Source: Acidobacteriota bacterium (GTDB lineage Bacteria; Acidobacteriota; UBA4820). From it: a DNA stretch of 64,000 bases. Location of the stretch: assembly GCA_029559035.1 (NCBI GenBank), contig JAKQCT010000017.1:28501-92500 (forward strand), given 5' to 3'. Positions 26,601 to 35,010 of this stretch are shown piece by piece (position 1 is the stretch's first letter; every line of letters begins with the position of its first letter). The position numbers and the translations under genes were made by a program. Below the pieces are notes generated by a model. That model was not told the origin of the DNA, searched no databases, and worked only from the letters and a program-made list of their open reading frames with translations.

Positions 26601-28008
26601 TATAATAACCGGCCGAATCTGTGGTCAAGTTTTGAGTGCCCAATAGCAGGCCATAGTCTCCATATGTTTGTTCGGCCTTTACATTTACTCCCTGAAGTGC
26701 TGGAAAACTTGATGAGTTACCCTGGCACAGGCGCACATTGCCTTCTATCTTATATCTGCCGGTGGCCGTGAAATTCAATCCTGTCAAATCACCGTTGGTC
26801 AATGCAATCGGAATTGAAGAAGGGCTGTATGCAAAACTTGAAAAGGCCGGTTTGGTATCATAGGGAGCAATGGTATAGGTCCCGGAAGGCAAGTAGGATT
26901 GATAATTGCCGCTGGATGACGATTGGACATTGGAGCTGAAGGGATTTTCAATATCTGTCGGCTGAGCAAGGATGGGGAAATTCTTTAAGCTTGTTTCATA
27001 GGTGTTATCTTTTATTGCCCCGCTGACAGAAAAAAGCTGTTGAGGTAGATTATTTACACAAGGCCATACAGGGGTACCTGCAATATCACGGCAAAATACT
27101 TCAACTTCATGCCCAAAAAGAACCTTGTTTAATTCACTTTGTGTGGCATCAATTCTGAACCATCCTCTCTCACTTGTCAAGCCACCATCCTTGTCTATGC
27201 CCCAATCTGTGCCCCAACTGTTTTTACAGATGAAATATGGCGGGGAGTTTGTTGTATTGTATCCAAACACAGTCACAAGATGGCCACCTTTCCATGTTGT
27301 AGAGTTGCGTTTGTAAATACCAGAACCATAGGTTGTAAAATCATCATAGACATCCATATAAACCAATAGAGGAGCTTTATATTTGTACAGTGTACTTCTG
27401 ATTTGATCCGCTGAAATTGCGGGAAATGGACCACCCGCCGCATTGGGTAAATATTTGTAAGCAGAATTGCACGGTGGATCAAAACATAATGTTGGATTTG
27501 GAGCGGGTGGTGTACAATGGTCAGCATCGCTTACAGTATCATAATTGATATAAGGGCAAGTTGTATTCGGGATAGCCCCTCCTTTATTTGCAAGATGAAG
27601 GGCGCCGGAGTTTGTTTGTCCACCACAGCAGCCAGTGGCATTGATAGCGTAAGGGCTGCAAATCACATCCTGTTCTGATAAATCAACGGATGTTCCTATC
27701 ACCGGGCCAGAACCGTTTTCCTCTAATTGTCTTGCTATTATTGCTTCTATTGCAGCAATTGTCGCAAAAGCCCAACAACTACCGCAATGTCCCTGGTCTC
27801 TTACAGGTGACGCATAATTTAACAAATCAAGATAATCTTGCGGTATGTCATCAGAGACAGCGATTTCATTTGGATTTTGGTAAGTAGAAGGATCCGAAAG
27901 AATTGCTCCAAGACTCTTTTCTTCTTGTTGCCCGCAAGTTGAGACAGAGGCTGATAGAAGAAGAAACAAAATCAGCAGAAAAAACGTGGGAAAGCAATTT
28001 CTTTTCAT
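23626..28008 (-). CDS. Secreted papain-family (C1A) peptidase with PPC, InlB-like, Fn3 and FG-GAP repeats
   Basis: A 1460-residue exported protein. An N-terminal hydrophobic segment ends in STCGQQ, possibly a lipobox. Only about 30 residues separate it from the C1A catalytic domain (55-320), so there is no classical inhibitory propeptide. The active site is complete: Gln72, Cys78 in GHCGSCWAFA, His243 in GGHLVTVFGYN and Asn263 in NSWGTDWG. Downstream are two carboxypeptidase-regulatory-like beta domains, a PPC-like domain, an InlB B-repeat-like domain (GYYFAGWSVNGVP), Fn3-like domains, and FG-GAP/VCBS repeats with Ca-binding loops DMNGDGLLD, DMNNDGLTD, DANGDGFLD and DFNSDGISD. The start ATG 28008 follows GGAGC, 10 nt after the LRR gene. 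The base composition is AT-richer than neighbouring genes. Confidence 0.9.
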   Translation of the reverse strand: MKRNCFPTFFLLILFLLLSASVSTCGQQEEKSLGAILSDPSTYQNPNEIAVSDDIPQDYLDLLNYASPVRDQGHCGSCWAFATIAAIEAIIARQLEENGSGPVIGTSVDLSEQDVICSPYAINATGCCGGQTNSGALHLANKGGAIPNTTCPYINYDTVSDADHCTPPAPNPTLCFDPPCNSAYKYLPNAAGGPFPAISADQIRSTLYKYKAPLLVYMDVYDDFTTYGSGIYKRNSTTWKGGHLVTVFGYNTTNSPPYFICKNSWGTDWGIDKDGGLTSERGWFRIDATQSELNKVLFGHEVEVFCRDIAGTPVWPCVNNLPQQLFSVSGAIKDNTYETSLKNFPILAQPTDIENPFSSNVQSSSSGNYQSYLPSGTYTIAPYDTKPAFSSFAYSPSSIPIALTNGDLTGLNFTATGRYKIEGNVRLCQGNSSSFPALQGVNVKAEQTYGDYGLLLGTQNLTTDSAGYYNLDRLGNGNYKLTPTKSGYYFDPPNRTPEITNGTLQKYFDAFCDTSTRTDLAINGSAVRCAVQSTKWVYYLLPIQAGTANLNIIGTGLTGTGGHLYLKQNAVPTTSIYYAKSSNAGTGTEKITLSSLGQGNWYLGVYGNTTNTAFSVSATGTINYSISGYIKCGGVGVGGVTVTCGGVTKTTLSTGFYKFDNLTNITYYTVTPTKAGYVFDLPPQQKYIDGASITNVNFILKCASGSGWALLLSRIGSGSVAKSPQQDCYGNGAIVQLSATPGAGYYFAGWSVNGVPTSLPNNKITMSKDSNVAATFRVYSGPIIIPPSLISATSADKDSSGNYWVELIWEEEEAESLVYQFAYKLPSKFTYYYTPVVMADFQIDGSLVGSYLQVPSACDEYELMVRAYDPFTGAFSDWSNSQVATVVPTYPSPPTGVYNFCSDGNDTLVWAVDPNEACAYTDFKVYASTDGSSFGQLPLQVRPNGSNLYSLRTSRCPVSGTPSTYYKVSALIGENESASTMAVTLGEPPPPQKLGVYSTNLTQSDIKLADLSSDGLYDLVLQSAYLKANPDGTFTDESSKLNTTAGNGDRIRIFDMNGDGLLDRVISHKNTMWVEFNSSSGIFTKGPSVDLGGDIGDFAIGYIPLNISGNAKIAAGLKDKIALVELTSGNGFIVGKTVTTDLDVSSVALGDMNNDGLTDIACGGKKGMRIFSTTAYDPAVWDEEIVITSSIISCVDIADANGDGFLDIAVGRQKKDDPLIYLFVPNYGDDPRVRPLAHTWQAGQLLDSLTLDNAREVVFADLEGRGCPGLVCVTEQAQQSCFLENDGAGNLRKTAIIFPGLVTAAAVGDFNSDGISDLATVSNKTIDIYSGMLAYDEPAETEGIDLPPQKAAFSDTTQKDGRLAIFWYDAMDDRTPPQSLTYEVVAGTADESRDLYQGEIGPNNTSCKPGNRLTSTTVSIPLQGHPGPTYWKVRAVDSCFNKGEWLKGITYSDGTTEIEQ

Positions 28009-28018
28009 TTTCCGCTCC

Positions 28019-29170
28019 TTATCTTGTAAATTCAAATGGCGCAGATGTCCCATTGTCGTCAACATTTGTTACAGTTATTTCAACTGTAACGCCTCTTGGA
28101 ATAAGGTTTTTTAACGCCTTGCCGCCTTTTGCGATAATCGTTATATCATCCTTCCATTTCGTTTCAGAAACTTCCATCCCATCAATTTTAACTCTGGCAG
28201 ATTGATGAAATTTCCGCCCCTTTATTTTAAGCCTAAATGGATCTTTCATAGTGGATACAGAACCAATTTGCGGAGGAACTACCACGGTCGCGCATATCGC
28301 ATCGCTGAAGTCGCTTGACACCAGATTCTTATTAGGTATGCAGAATGGCGTGTTTTCGCATGAAACTGGATAGGTAACGGTTCTTACTTTGAAACAGTAA
28401 TCCTTTCCTGGTTCCAGGCCCTCAATATCTTTGAAAGATGTCGACTTGTCCTCTGTCGAGCCATAGTATTGGTATTCATCTCCATCAGAGGGTTTATAGT
28501 AGATTTCGTAATAACCTGGGTCGCCTTGATATAGAATTGGAGCCCATATTAACCTTATGGGAACTTCTCCATACGTTCCTCCAGCAAGCCCTATTGGCGC
28601 AAGGGTCTGACAATAACGAAAGTTGCCAAGACAAAAACAGTCCCTCTCCGAAAGGTAGGCACTTACTGTGTCATCATTAGAGAAAAGAGCATTTTTGGCC
28701 AGTGAAAACAAGAATATACTGCCTGTGCATGGAGGAATTTGTAGGTCTGCAATTTCGTTGGGAACTTCTCCTTTCATCGAATTCCCTTCCAAGAAAAGAG
28801 AAATGAGATTTTGCAGATTGCCAATTTCTAGAGGAATATTACCTTCAATTGAGTTATTATCAAGGTAACAGCCAGAAAGATAAGTTAAATTCCCAATTTC
28901 AGCCGGAATGGCTTCTGAAAGGCAATTATTTGAAAGCTGAAGTCCGACCACATGAGTATCATCTTCATTTAACGAGACTCCATACCACTGTCCTTCTGTC
29001 CCTTCCGGTCCAAGCCAATTGTCGTTGTGCGTCCAGTTAGGACCTCCAAGGCTATTGTAAATCGCTATCAGCGCATCTCTTTCGGATTGGGGTATTGTGG
29101 CAATAGTTGATTTATCAAAGACCACCAAAGAAAGAACGGTAAAAATCACGATAGAAATTTGTTTTTCCAT
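28019..29170 (-). CDS. Exported leucine-rich-repeat protein with Fn3-like and IPT-like domains
   Basis: A 383-residue secreted protein starting at ATG 29170 behind GGAGG. A signal peptide (SIVIFTVLSLVVF) leads to a plant-type LRR N-terminal cap (ERDALIAIYNSLGGPNWTHN, then WYGVSL), followed by about three LRRs of the form IPLEIGNLQNLISLFLEGN. A central Fn3-like region contains GDPGYYEIYYKPSDGDEYQY and LEPGKDYCFKVRT. The C-terminal end (VVVPPQIGSVSTMKDPFRLK) resembles an IPT/TIG domain. It probably binds proteins or glycans outside the cell. It is transcribed ahead of the papain-family gene with a 10-nt gap and shares its lower GC content, so the two likely work and arrived together. Confidence 0.85.
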   Translation of the reverse strand: MEKQISIVIFTVLSLVVFDKSTIATIPQSERDALIAIYNSLGGPNWTHNDNWLGPEGTEGQWYGVSLNEDDTHVVGLQLSNNCLSEAIPAEIGNLTYLSGCYLDNNSIEGNIPLEIGNLQNLISLFLEGNSMKGEVPNEIADLQIPPCTGSIFLFSLAKNALFSNDDTVSAYLSERDCFCLGNFRYCQTLAPIGLAGGTYGEVPIRLIWAPILYQGDPGYYEIYYKPSDGDEYQYYGSTEDKSTSFKDIEGLEPGKDYCFKVRTVTYPVSCENTPFCIPNKNLVSSDFSDAICATVVVPPQIGSVSTMKDPFRLKIKGRKFHQSARVKIDGMEVSETKWKDDITIIAKGGKALKNLIPRGVTVEITVTNVDDNGTSAPFEFTR

Positions 29171-29297
29171 TTTTCCCACCTCCGCGCTCTTAAATGGTGT
29201 GCCTTATATTCTCAATTGTCAAGCTGCCTTGAATTTTGTGTGAAAAACATTTTGCAGGAGGTTCTCAGCACAGCCCACTGCGCGGCGGGGCGATTTT

Positions 29298-30224
29298 TTA
29301 AAACGGCGTCTGTGAATCGATGTGGCATTTGATGCCGAATGGCTCGAAGATCCGGGCTATGCGCGCCATGGCTTCCGCAAGCGGAGGCTCAAGCGCGGCG
29401 AACTTGTAAGCTTTCCCCATCTGCTCGTACTTCGACGCTCCCATCCGGTGGAACGAGAGAATGTTTATCTCATCGAGGCCGTTCTTCTTCATGAACACGG
29501 CCGTGGCTTCAAGGTTCTCTTCAGAGTCGTTGAACCCCGGGATGAGCGGCACTCTTATCACAAGCCGTCCTTCCCGCTTCGCCGCCGCCGCCGCAATGTT
29601 TTTCAAGATCAGTTCATTCCCGGCGCCGGTTCCTTCTTTGTGTTTCGCGGTATCCATGTGCTTTATATCGATGAACATGAAATCTGTCAGTTTCTGAACT
29701 TCCAGCAAAGTTCCAGGAGGAACGCAAGCGCATGTCTCCAACGCCGTGTGCATGTAGTTCTCGCGGCATTTTTTGAGGGCGTTTATCAGGAACTCTTTCT
29801 GTAACAGCGGCTCTCCCCCTGTGAAAGTTACTCCGCCGTCCTCTCCCCAATAACTCTGGTCGCGCCTGAGGACCCTCATCAGCTCATCGACCGAGATCTC
29901 CCTGCCCGCGATCTTCACAGCCTCTTTCATGCACGCTTCGGCGCATTCGAAAGTTTCGCATTTGTCGCAGATCGCGCGGTCGAAAACCGGGACTCCATTG
30001 TCCCCTGCCTGTATGGCCGTGTGAGGACAAGCCTTTCGGCAATGGTAATTCTTCGGGACACACTTCGTCCTTCTGAACATCATCTGCCGTTTTAATCGTT
30101 TCCCTTCAGGATTGGAACACCAGAAGCAGTCGAGCGGGCAGCCGCTCAGGAATACGAGCGTGCGGCATCCGGGGCCGTCGTGGACCGAGTAGCCCTGGAT
30201 GTCGAATATCAGCCCTTTTTCCAC
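29298..30224 (-). CDS. hpdA: 4-hydroxyphenylacetate decarboxylase activating enzyme (radical SAM)
   Basis: A 308-residue glycyl-radical-enzyme activase. The radical SAM motif is CPLDCFWC (CxxxCxxC). A ferredoxin-like insert follows with Cys-rich segments CVPKNYHCRKACP and CDKCETFECAEACM for two further clusters. TFTGGEPLLQ is the GGE SAM-binding motif, and VIRVPLIPGFND is typical of activases. It installs the glycyl radical on HpdB. The GTG at 30224 is chosen because it gives the normal N-terminus (EKGLIFDIQGYSVHDGPG) and overlaps the hpdC end by 16 nt; a longer form would only read the hpdC gene in another frame. Confidence 0.92.
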   Translation of the reverse strand: MEKGLIFDIQGYSVHDGPGCRTLVFLSGCPLDCFWCSNPEGKRLKRQMMFRRTKCVPKNYHCRKACPHTAIQAGDNGVPVFDRAICDKCETFECAEACMKEAVKIAGREISVDELMRVLRRDQSYWGEDGGVTFTGGEPLLQKEFLINALKKCRENYMHTALETCACVPPGTLLEVQKLTDFMFIDIKHMDTAKHKEGTGAGNELILKNIAAAAAKREGRLVIRVPLIPGFNDSEENLEATAVFMKKNGLDEINILSFHRMGASKYEQMGKAYKFAALEPPLAEAMARIARIFEPFGIKCHIDSQTPF

Positions 30225-30466
30225 GAGAACTGCCCGCAGGTGACACCGACAAGATCGGGATATGTCATCGGTTTGGAAGGCTCCGCGCCGCAGGAACCGA
30301 GGTGTTCTTTGCCGCCTGGCATATAATTTTCGCAAAACTTGCACTTCGGGACCTTTTCGAATTTATCGCACTGTTCCTCGTCGCCTAAGACCGCATCTTT
30401 CGTCAGGTGGCAGATCCCTTTGACGACATCTACGGGCGCGTAGTTCCTGCAATCGAGATGTTTCAT
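30209..30466 (-). CDS. hpdC: 4-hydroxyphenylacetate decarboxylase small subunit
   Basis: An 85-residue protein, the normal length for this subunit. All eight expected ligands of its two [4Fe-4S] clusters are present: His3, Cys6, Cys19, Cys33 for the N-terminal cluster and Cys42, Cys45, Cys59, Cys77 for the C-terminal one. In the clostridial enzyme this subunit stabilises the hetero-octamer and helps regulate the glycyl radical. The ATG at 30466 lies one base after the hpdB stop, with GAGGGGGTG as ribosome-binding site. Its presence separates this system from phenylacetate and indoleacetate decarboxylases, which as far as I know lack it. Confidence 0.93.
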   Translation of the reverse strand: MKHLDCRNYAPVDVVKGICHLTKDAVLGDEEQCDKFEKVPKCKFCENYMPGGKEHLGSCGAEPSKPMTYPDLVGVTCGQFSWKKG

Positions 30467-30467
30467 T

Positions 30468-33179
30468 TCACACCCCCTCGTATTCGGTGCGGGCGATAAC
30501 TTCGTCCTGTATCGGCTTTCCGATCTCAACCCAGTACTGAGTGAATCCAGCGACACGGACCAGGAGGTCGCGGTATTTCTCCGGAACTTTCTGCGCTTCT
30601 TTTAGGACCCTCGAATCGACGACGTTGTATTGGATGTGGAAGCCGCCCTTCCGCATGTAGGCTCTCGAGAGTTCGAGAAGTTTCTTCGTTCCCGACATTC
30701 CCTTGATGGCGCTCGGATGTATCTTCAGGTTTAGCTGGGAGTTCTGCGACTTCGAATGGTCCCAGCATGTGGCCGAAGCGAAGAGGGCGTATGTCCCGTT
30801 GCGGTCCGTTCCGGGATAAGCCGACATCGAAGCGTCGGCGAAGGTCGTCCCGGCGAGCCTTCCGTCGGGCGTCGCTATCGTCGCAGCGCCCATGGGGGCG
30901 TGGGTCGAGACCGATATCTGGCAGGCGTAATAGGGTTTGGCGTTCAACGATTCGTATCCGTAGCACATCGCGCAGAACCAATCCTCCCATTCCTTGAGAA
31001 TGGCGTCGGCGAAGGGTTCGTCGTTGCCGTATTTCGGGGCGGTCAGGCACTGGAAGTGGATTCTGTCGAACTCGTCGCCGCCCTCCTTTTTCTCCTGGTC
31101 CTCCATCGAGTAGGAGCCGACCTCGGCAGCTGTCTTGAAGCCGAAGTTCGCGAGAAGCGCCTCTCTGATCTCGCTCAAAGAGGCTGTCTTTTCGTCGTAC
31201 ACGATCTTTTTCAGCGCGGCGAGGCTGTTGACCAGATTGATCGTTCCGCACGATTCAACGTTGTGGGTGGCGTTGTACCTGTACCCCATTTCATTGATCA
31301 GGTGGCCCTTGTCGAGGCAGTCGGGTTTCAACATCGAATTGAACACAGCCATGTTGTTCTTTCGCCAGATATCGTGCTGGATGTTGTTGGTCAGAGCGAG
31401 GACTTCAACCGCTTTGGCGAAATATTCCTTCACTTGTGCAAAAAGCTCTTCGTATGTTTCGAGTTTTCTTCCGTGCGCCGGGAAGACCCGTGTTTTCGTG
31501 CGTTGATCGACACCGTCGAAGAGCGTCAGTTCAAGGACCTTGGGAAGCGATATGAAATGGACGCCCACGCTCGTCGGCTGGCCAGAACCTCCCGGGACCC
31601 AGTATCGTTTGCCGTTGAGGTCCAGCGGCAGCCACGAACAGGGAGAGGTTTCGAGGCAACCTCCTATGGCTATCGCGCGCGCCTCTTCGAGCGTCATCCC
31701 CTCGTCGCCGTAATGCTTCAGGAGGAACTCGATCGCGTTCCTGTTGTTGATGAAAGCCGGGTAGCCCGTTCCCGTCTTAACGCACTGAGCCGCCTTCAGC
31801 AGGAAAGATTCGGGGAGCTTGTCGTCGTAAAGAAGGGAAAGCGTGGGCTGGGTAGTGACGCAGTTCGCCCCGGCTTCAAGAATGAGCTCTTCGAGGCGGT
31901 TGCACGCCGGCTCGCCGTCCTTTGTCAGACCCCCGAGGCTGAGGTTGTTGAAGGTGTTTCCCGATAGGACGCCGCCGACGACCCCCATCGAAGCGAAGCA
32001 GTCGAGACAGGTGAACTTCACTCGCTGGCATTCGAGAAGCTCGATGACCTCATCTTCGGTGGTCCGTCCGGCTTCGATATCCTGCTCGAAATAGGGGAAG
32101 AGCACCTGCCCGAGCCTTCCCGGAGACATGCCGGAAATGGCGTCCTCGTTCACCACGGCGACATGCATGGTCCAGCAGATCTGGATCGCCTCGCGGAAGG
32201 TGCGGGGCGGGTTGACGGCTATCCATTCGAGGCATTCGGCGATCTCTTTGTACTCTTTTTTCTGAACGGGGTCGGCCTCCATCTTCTCGAGACGGCGAGC
32301 CTCACGGGCATAATTGAGGATCCAAGCCTTTATGCCTTCGAGCACGAGGATCACCGCTTCATAGTTGTAGAGGCGGTTCATTCCGCTGACGCCGTCGCCG
32401 CCGGCATTTCCCGCCACTTCGGCTTTCTTTCCGGCCGCCATGTCCATGAGACCCTGGAAGCCATACTGGAGAGGATAGTAATAATTGATGACCTCTCTCC
32501 CCTGCGGAAGGGTGTAGCCCGAATCGAACATGCAGACGACCGATTTCATTATCTCTTCCTTGATATCGTAGCCCGGGACCATCTGCTCGTACTTGTGGCC
32601 GAGGTCGTCGACCGACTTGCCGACCCACTCCCTTGCAACCTTGAGGAGAGCGGGGACCTCTTCCTGCCTGATGCCGAACTTTCCCGCTATCGAGATGACA
32701 TTTCCGAAATTCTTCGTCACGTTGCCGCCGCCCGAGCCGAACTTTGAAACTTCGTCGGCGCTGGCGCTTCCCCTTTCGAGAGCCGCCTTGTAAAGCTCGT
32801 CCTCCTTCGCCATGTAGTAGCCTTCGGAAAGCCACGGCATCGGGAACGAGCCTCTGTAGTAATTGGCCTTGCCCATGACGATCAGTTCCCCGGGATAGAT
32901 GACGGGCGTCAGATGCGAAAAAGCCTCCCTGAGCGCCATCGCCCGCCGGACCACCGGAATCTCGCCCGGGTGCTCCGCGTACTTTCGCGTGTACCAGTAG
33001 GGGAACTCGTTCGAGGCCGACGAGTAGCAGTTGTAATAAAGATCGCGCAGCCTGGCGGCTCTCGGGAACGGCCGTCCCGCCGATTCCCTTTCGGTGATCT
33101 TTTCCGGCGCGCTCCCGCACGCCTGAAGGCCCAACGACAACCCCGATTCCTCAAGCACCTGGGACAGCTTTTTGCTCAT
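30468..33179 (-). CDS. hpdB: 4-hydroxyphenylacetate decarboxylase, glycyl-radical large subunit
   Basis: At 903 residues it is essentially the length of the clostridial enzyme. The active-site motif is IGGCLETSP with thiyl Cys508 and Glu510, the Cys-x-Glu arrangement of HPAD. The glycyl-radical loop near the C-terminus is RVAGFTQYW with Gly878. Both positions are shifted by five relative to Cys503/Gly873 of the Clostridium scatologenes enzyme. It decarboxylates 4-hydroxyphenylacetate to p-cresol, the last step of tyrosine fermentation. The start ATG has GGAGGTCGTGAC upstream. Order hpdB-hpdC-hpdA is as in clostridia. The enzyme is oxygen-sensitive, so it marks an anaerobe. Confidence 0.94.
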   Translation of the reverse strand: MSKKLSQVLEESGLSLGLQACGSAPEKITERESAGRPFPRAARLRDLYYNCYSSASNEFPYWYTRKYAEHPGEIPVVRRAMALREAFSHLTPVIYPGELIVMGKANYYRGSFPMPWLSEGYYMAKEDELYKAALERGSASADEVSKFGSGGGNVTKNFGNVISIAGKFGIRQEEVPALLKVAREWVGKSVDDLGHKYEQMVPGYDIKEEIMKSVVCMFDSGYTLPQGREVINYYYPLQYGFQGLMDMAAGKKAEVAGNAGGDGVSGMNRLYNYEAVILVLEGIKAWILNYAREARRLEKMEADPVQKKEYKEIAECLEWIAVNPPRTFREAIQICWTMHVAVVNEDAISGMSPGRLGQVLFPYFEQDIEAGRTTEDEVIELLECQRVKFTCLDCFASMGVVGGVLSGNTFNNLSLGGLTKDGEPACNRLEELILEAGANCVTTQPTLSLLYDDKLPESFLLKAAQCVKTGTGYPAFINNRNAIEFLLKHYGDEGMTLEEARAIAIGGCLETSPCSWLPLDLNGKRYWVPGGSGQPTSVGVHFISLPKVLELTLFDGVDQRTKTRVFPAHGRKLETYEELFAQVKEYFAKAVEVLALTNNIQHDIWRKNNMAVFNSMLKPDCLDKGHLINEMGYRYNATHNVESCGTINLVNSLAALKKIVYDEKTASLSEIREALLANFGFKTAAEVGSYSMEDQEKKEGGDEFDRIHFQCLTAPKYGNDEPFADAILKEWEDWFCAMCYGYESLNAKPYYACQISVSTHAPMGAATIATPDGRLAGTTFADASMSAYPGTDRNGTYALFASATCWDHSKSQNSQLNLKIHPSAIKGMSGTKKLLELSRAYMRKGGFHIQYNVVDSRVLKEAQKVPEKYRDLLVRVAGFTQYWVEIGKPIQDEVIARTEYEGV

Positions 33180-33285
33180 GTCACGACCTCCGGAAGAACT
33201 TTGTCACAGATTCATCCCGCCCCCCGCGGAATGTTACTCTCCAAGAATGATAATGATAGCACAGGAACCCGCCCTGGACCCCGGG

Positions 33286-33314
33286 TTTGCCCCGGGCCTC
33301 AACTTGCTATAGAA
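33286..33314 (+). promoter_or_regulatory. Putative promoter for the TPR/cNMP gene
   Basis: TTTGCC (33286-33291) and TATAGAA (33308-33314) are spaced by 16 bp, 29 nt ahead of the ATG. The -35 lies within a GC-rich CCCGGG-TTTGC-CCCGGG inverted repeat. Confidence 0.4.
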
Positions 33315-33342
33315 TGACGGCTGAAAGTGAAGGTTTTTTGCA

Positions 33343-34971
33343 ATGATCCTCGACAAAGCTCAGGAAAGATCGGCCAAAGCAAGGGAGTTCCTCGAGAACG
33401 GCCAGTACCGCGAGGCGGCCGCCGCGTTCATCTCCATAGGCGAATACGCCTCCGCGGCGAGGGCTTTCGTCTGCATAAAGGCCTACATGGATGCCGCCCA
33501 ATGCTACGAGAAGGCCGCGAAGCCGCTCGACGCCGCCCGTTTGTACCTTCTCCTAAAGGAATGGGCTAAGGCCGCCACGCTCTTCTCCGCCGCAGGCGAC
33601 GAAATGAGGGCGGAAGTCGCCCGGGAGCAGCTCCGCCGGGAACAGGTAGAAAAACCGGCACATCCCGAACTTCTTGCGGTGGAAGAAAAACCCGCTCCCG
33701 CCAGAAAAGAACCTGTTGTCTGGCCTGAAGGCGATATCTGGAAGGCGATCTCCCTCGCGGAAATGGACCTCGCGGTGACCCTCTATCTAAAGCCGGGCGC
33801 GAAATCAGGCTGGATCCTCATGCAGGAAGCGAAAGGACAGGAAGTCACGAACGCGCTTGGCGAGGTTCTTTTCCTCGCCCGCGATTACGCCATAGCCGCG
33901 GACGCCTTCAGAGCCGCCAAGAACGACATCAAAGCGGCTCAATGCTACAGTCTGGCGGGCCTCTTCGAAGAATCGGCGGACCTTTATGTCCGCTGCGGAG
34001 AAAAAAACCCCGCCGCCGAGAACCTTGAGAAAGCTCACCAGTGGTCGAGGGCCGCCGACATCTACAACGAGGAAGGAAAATTCGTTGACGCCGCCAGGTG
34101 CTTCGAAAAGATGAGCGAACCAGTCCGCGCGGCGGGAATGTTCCTGAAAGCCCAGAAGGCCGATATGGCTCTGCCCCTTCTGCAGTCGGTCCCGCCGACG
34201 AGTCCCCATTTTGCCCAGTGCAGGCTTCTGGCGGGAAAGATCCTTTTTCAGAAACAGCAGCGCGATCTCGCCCTTGCCCTTCTTGCCCCTCTTAACGACA
34301 CCGACACCTCCAGCGATTCCTCTTTCGACATACTCTACCAGCTCGCAGGTTTGATGGAATTCGGCAGGGAATTGGAGAGGGCGAAAGACATCTACATGAG
34401 GATGCAGACCGCCCGTTTCGGTTACAAGGACGTCGAGAAAAGGCTTGAGGCTCTCAAGAACGCCATGGCCCACCAGGCCCGGAAGACCGGATCGGAGACG
34501 GACGCTCAACCCCCGAAGCCCCCTTCAGGCAACCTGCAGATCGACACATCATCGTTGAGGGACTGCAGCCTCCTGCACAGGCTGGACCTTAACGATCTGA
34601 GGCACCTCTGGAACATAGGAAATATCCTCGAACCGGCGCAGGGTGAAATAGTCCTCAGAAAGGGAGACAATTCCGACGGTCTTTATTTCATCCTCCAGGG
34701 AGGGCTTTCTATCACTTCCGACCCAAGCAACCCCAGCCTCGTCGTGGGTTTCCTGGGAAGGAGCGATTTCGTCGGGCTGGGATCTCTCATCCAGGGCCCG
34801 CCTCAGCCAAACTACATGATCGCCCAGAAAGAGACCAAGATCCTGTATATACCGAAAGGCACGATAGAGCGGGTCGTTTCAACGGAACCCGAACTTGGCC
34901 TTCGGCTCTTCAGGTCGATATCCGAACATCTCGTCCAGAAGCTCATAGAGATGTCCAAGCCAAAGAAATAG
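33343..34971 (+). CDS. TPR-like repeat protein with C-terminal cyclic-nucleotide-binding domain
   Basis: A 542-residue cytoplasmic protein. Residues 1-390 are alpha-helical hairpins of TPR/Sel1 type, with repeated A-A-x-C-Y/F-x-x-A patterns (YMDAAQCYEKAAKPLDAARL, FVDAARCFEKMSEPVRAAGM). After a linker, residues about 405-535 form a cNMP-binding domain: EIVLRKGDNSDGLYFILQGG, then FLGRSDFVGLGSLI and KETKILYIPKGTIERVV. The PBC arginine is not evident, as the phosphate-binding cassette region (FVGLGSLIQGPPQPNYMI) lacks a clear RTA motif, so nucleotide binding is uncertain. There is no DNA-binding helix-turn-helix, so it is not a CRP-type regulator; a scaffold responding to a ligand is plausible. 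Confidence 0.85.
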   Translation: MILDKAQERSAKAREFLENGQYREAAAAFISIGEYASAARAFVCIKAYMDAAQCYEKAAKPLDAARLYLLLKEWAKAATLFSAAGDEMRAEVAREQLRREQVEKPAHPELLAVEEKPAPARKEPVVWPEGDIWKAISLAEMDLAVTLYLKPGAKSGWILMQEAKGQEVTNALGEVLFLARDYAIAADAFRAAKNDIKAAQCYSLAGLFEESADLYVRCGEKNPAAENLEKAHQWSRAADIYNEEGKFVDAARCFEKMSEPVRAAGMFLKAQKADMALPLLQSVPPTSPHFAQCRLLAGKILFQKQQRDLALALLAPLNDTDTSSDSSFDILYQLAGLMEFGRELERAKDIYMRMQTARFGYKDVEKRLEALKNAMAHQARKTGSETDAQPPKPPSGNLQIDTSSLRDCSLLHRLDLNDLRHLWNIGNILEPAQGEIVLRKGDNSDGLYFILQGGLSITSDPSNPSLVVGFLGRSDFVGLGSLIQGPPQPNYMIAQKETKILYIPKGTIERVVSTEPELGLRLFRSISEHLVQKLIEMSKPKK

Positions 34972-35010
34972 AAGCCCTTCCGCTGGTCTTCTTTCCGATC
35001 TCCCGATCTA

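Noticed and set aside
30756..31967. Long open frame antisense to hpdB (about 400 codons)
   Set aside because: It has no ribosome-binding site, composition is that of a shadow of the high-GC hpdB codons, and the opposite frame encodes an unmistakable glycyl-radical enzyme.
33278..33298. CCCGGG-TTTGC-CCCGGG as a terminator of an upstream gene
   Set aside because: No T-run follows on either strand and the neighbouring genes diverge from this gap.
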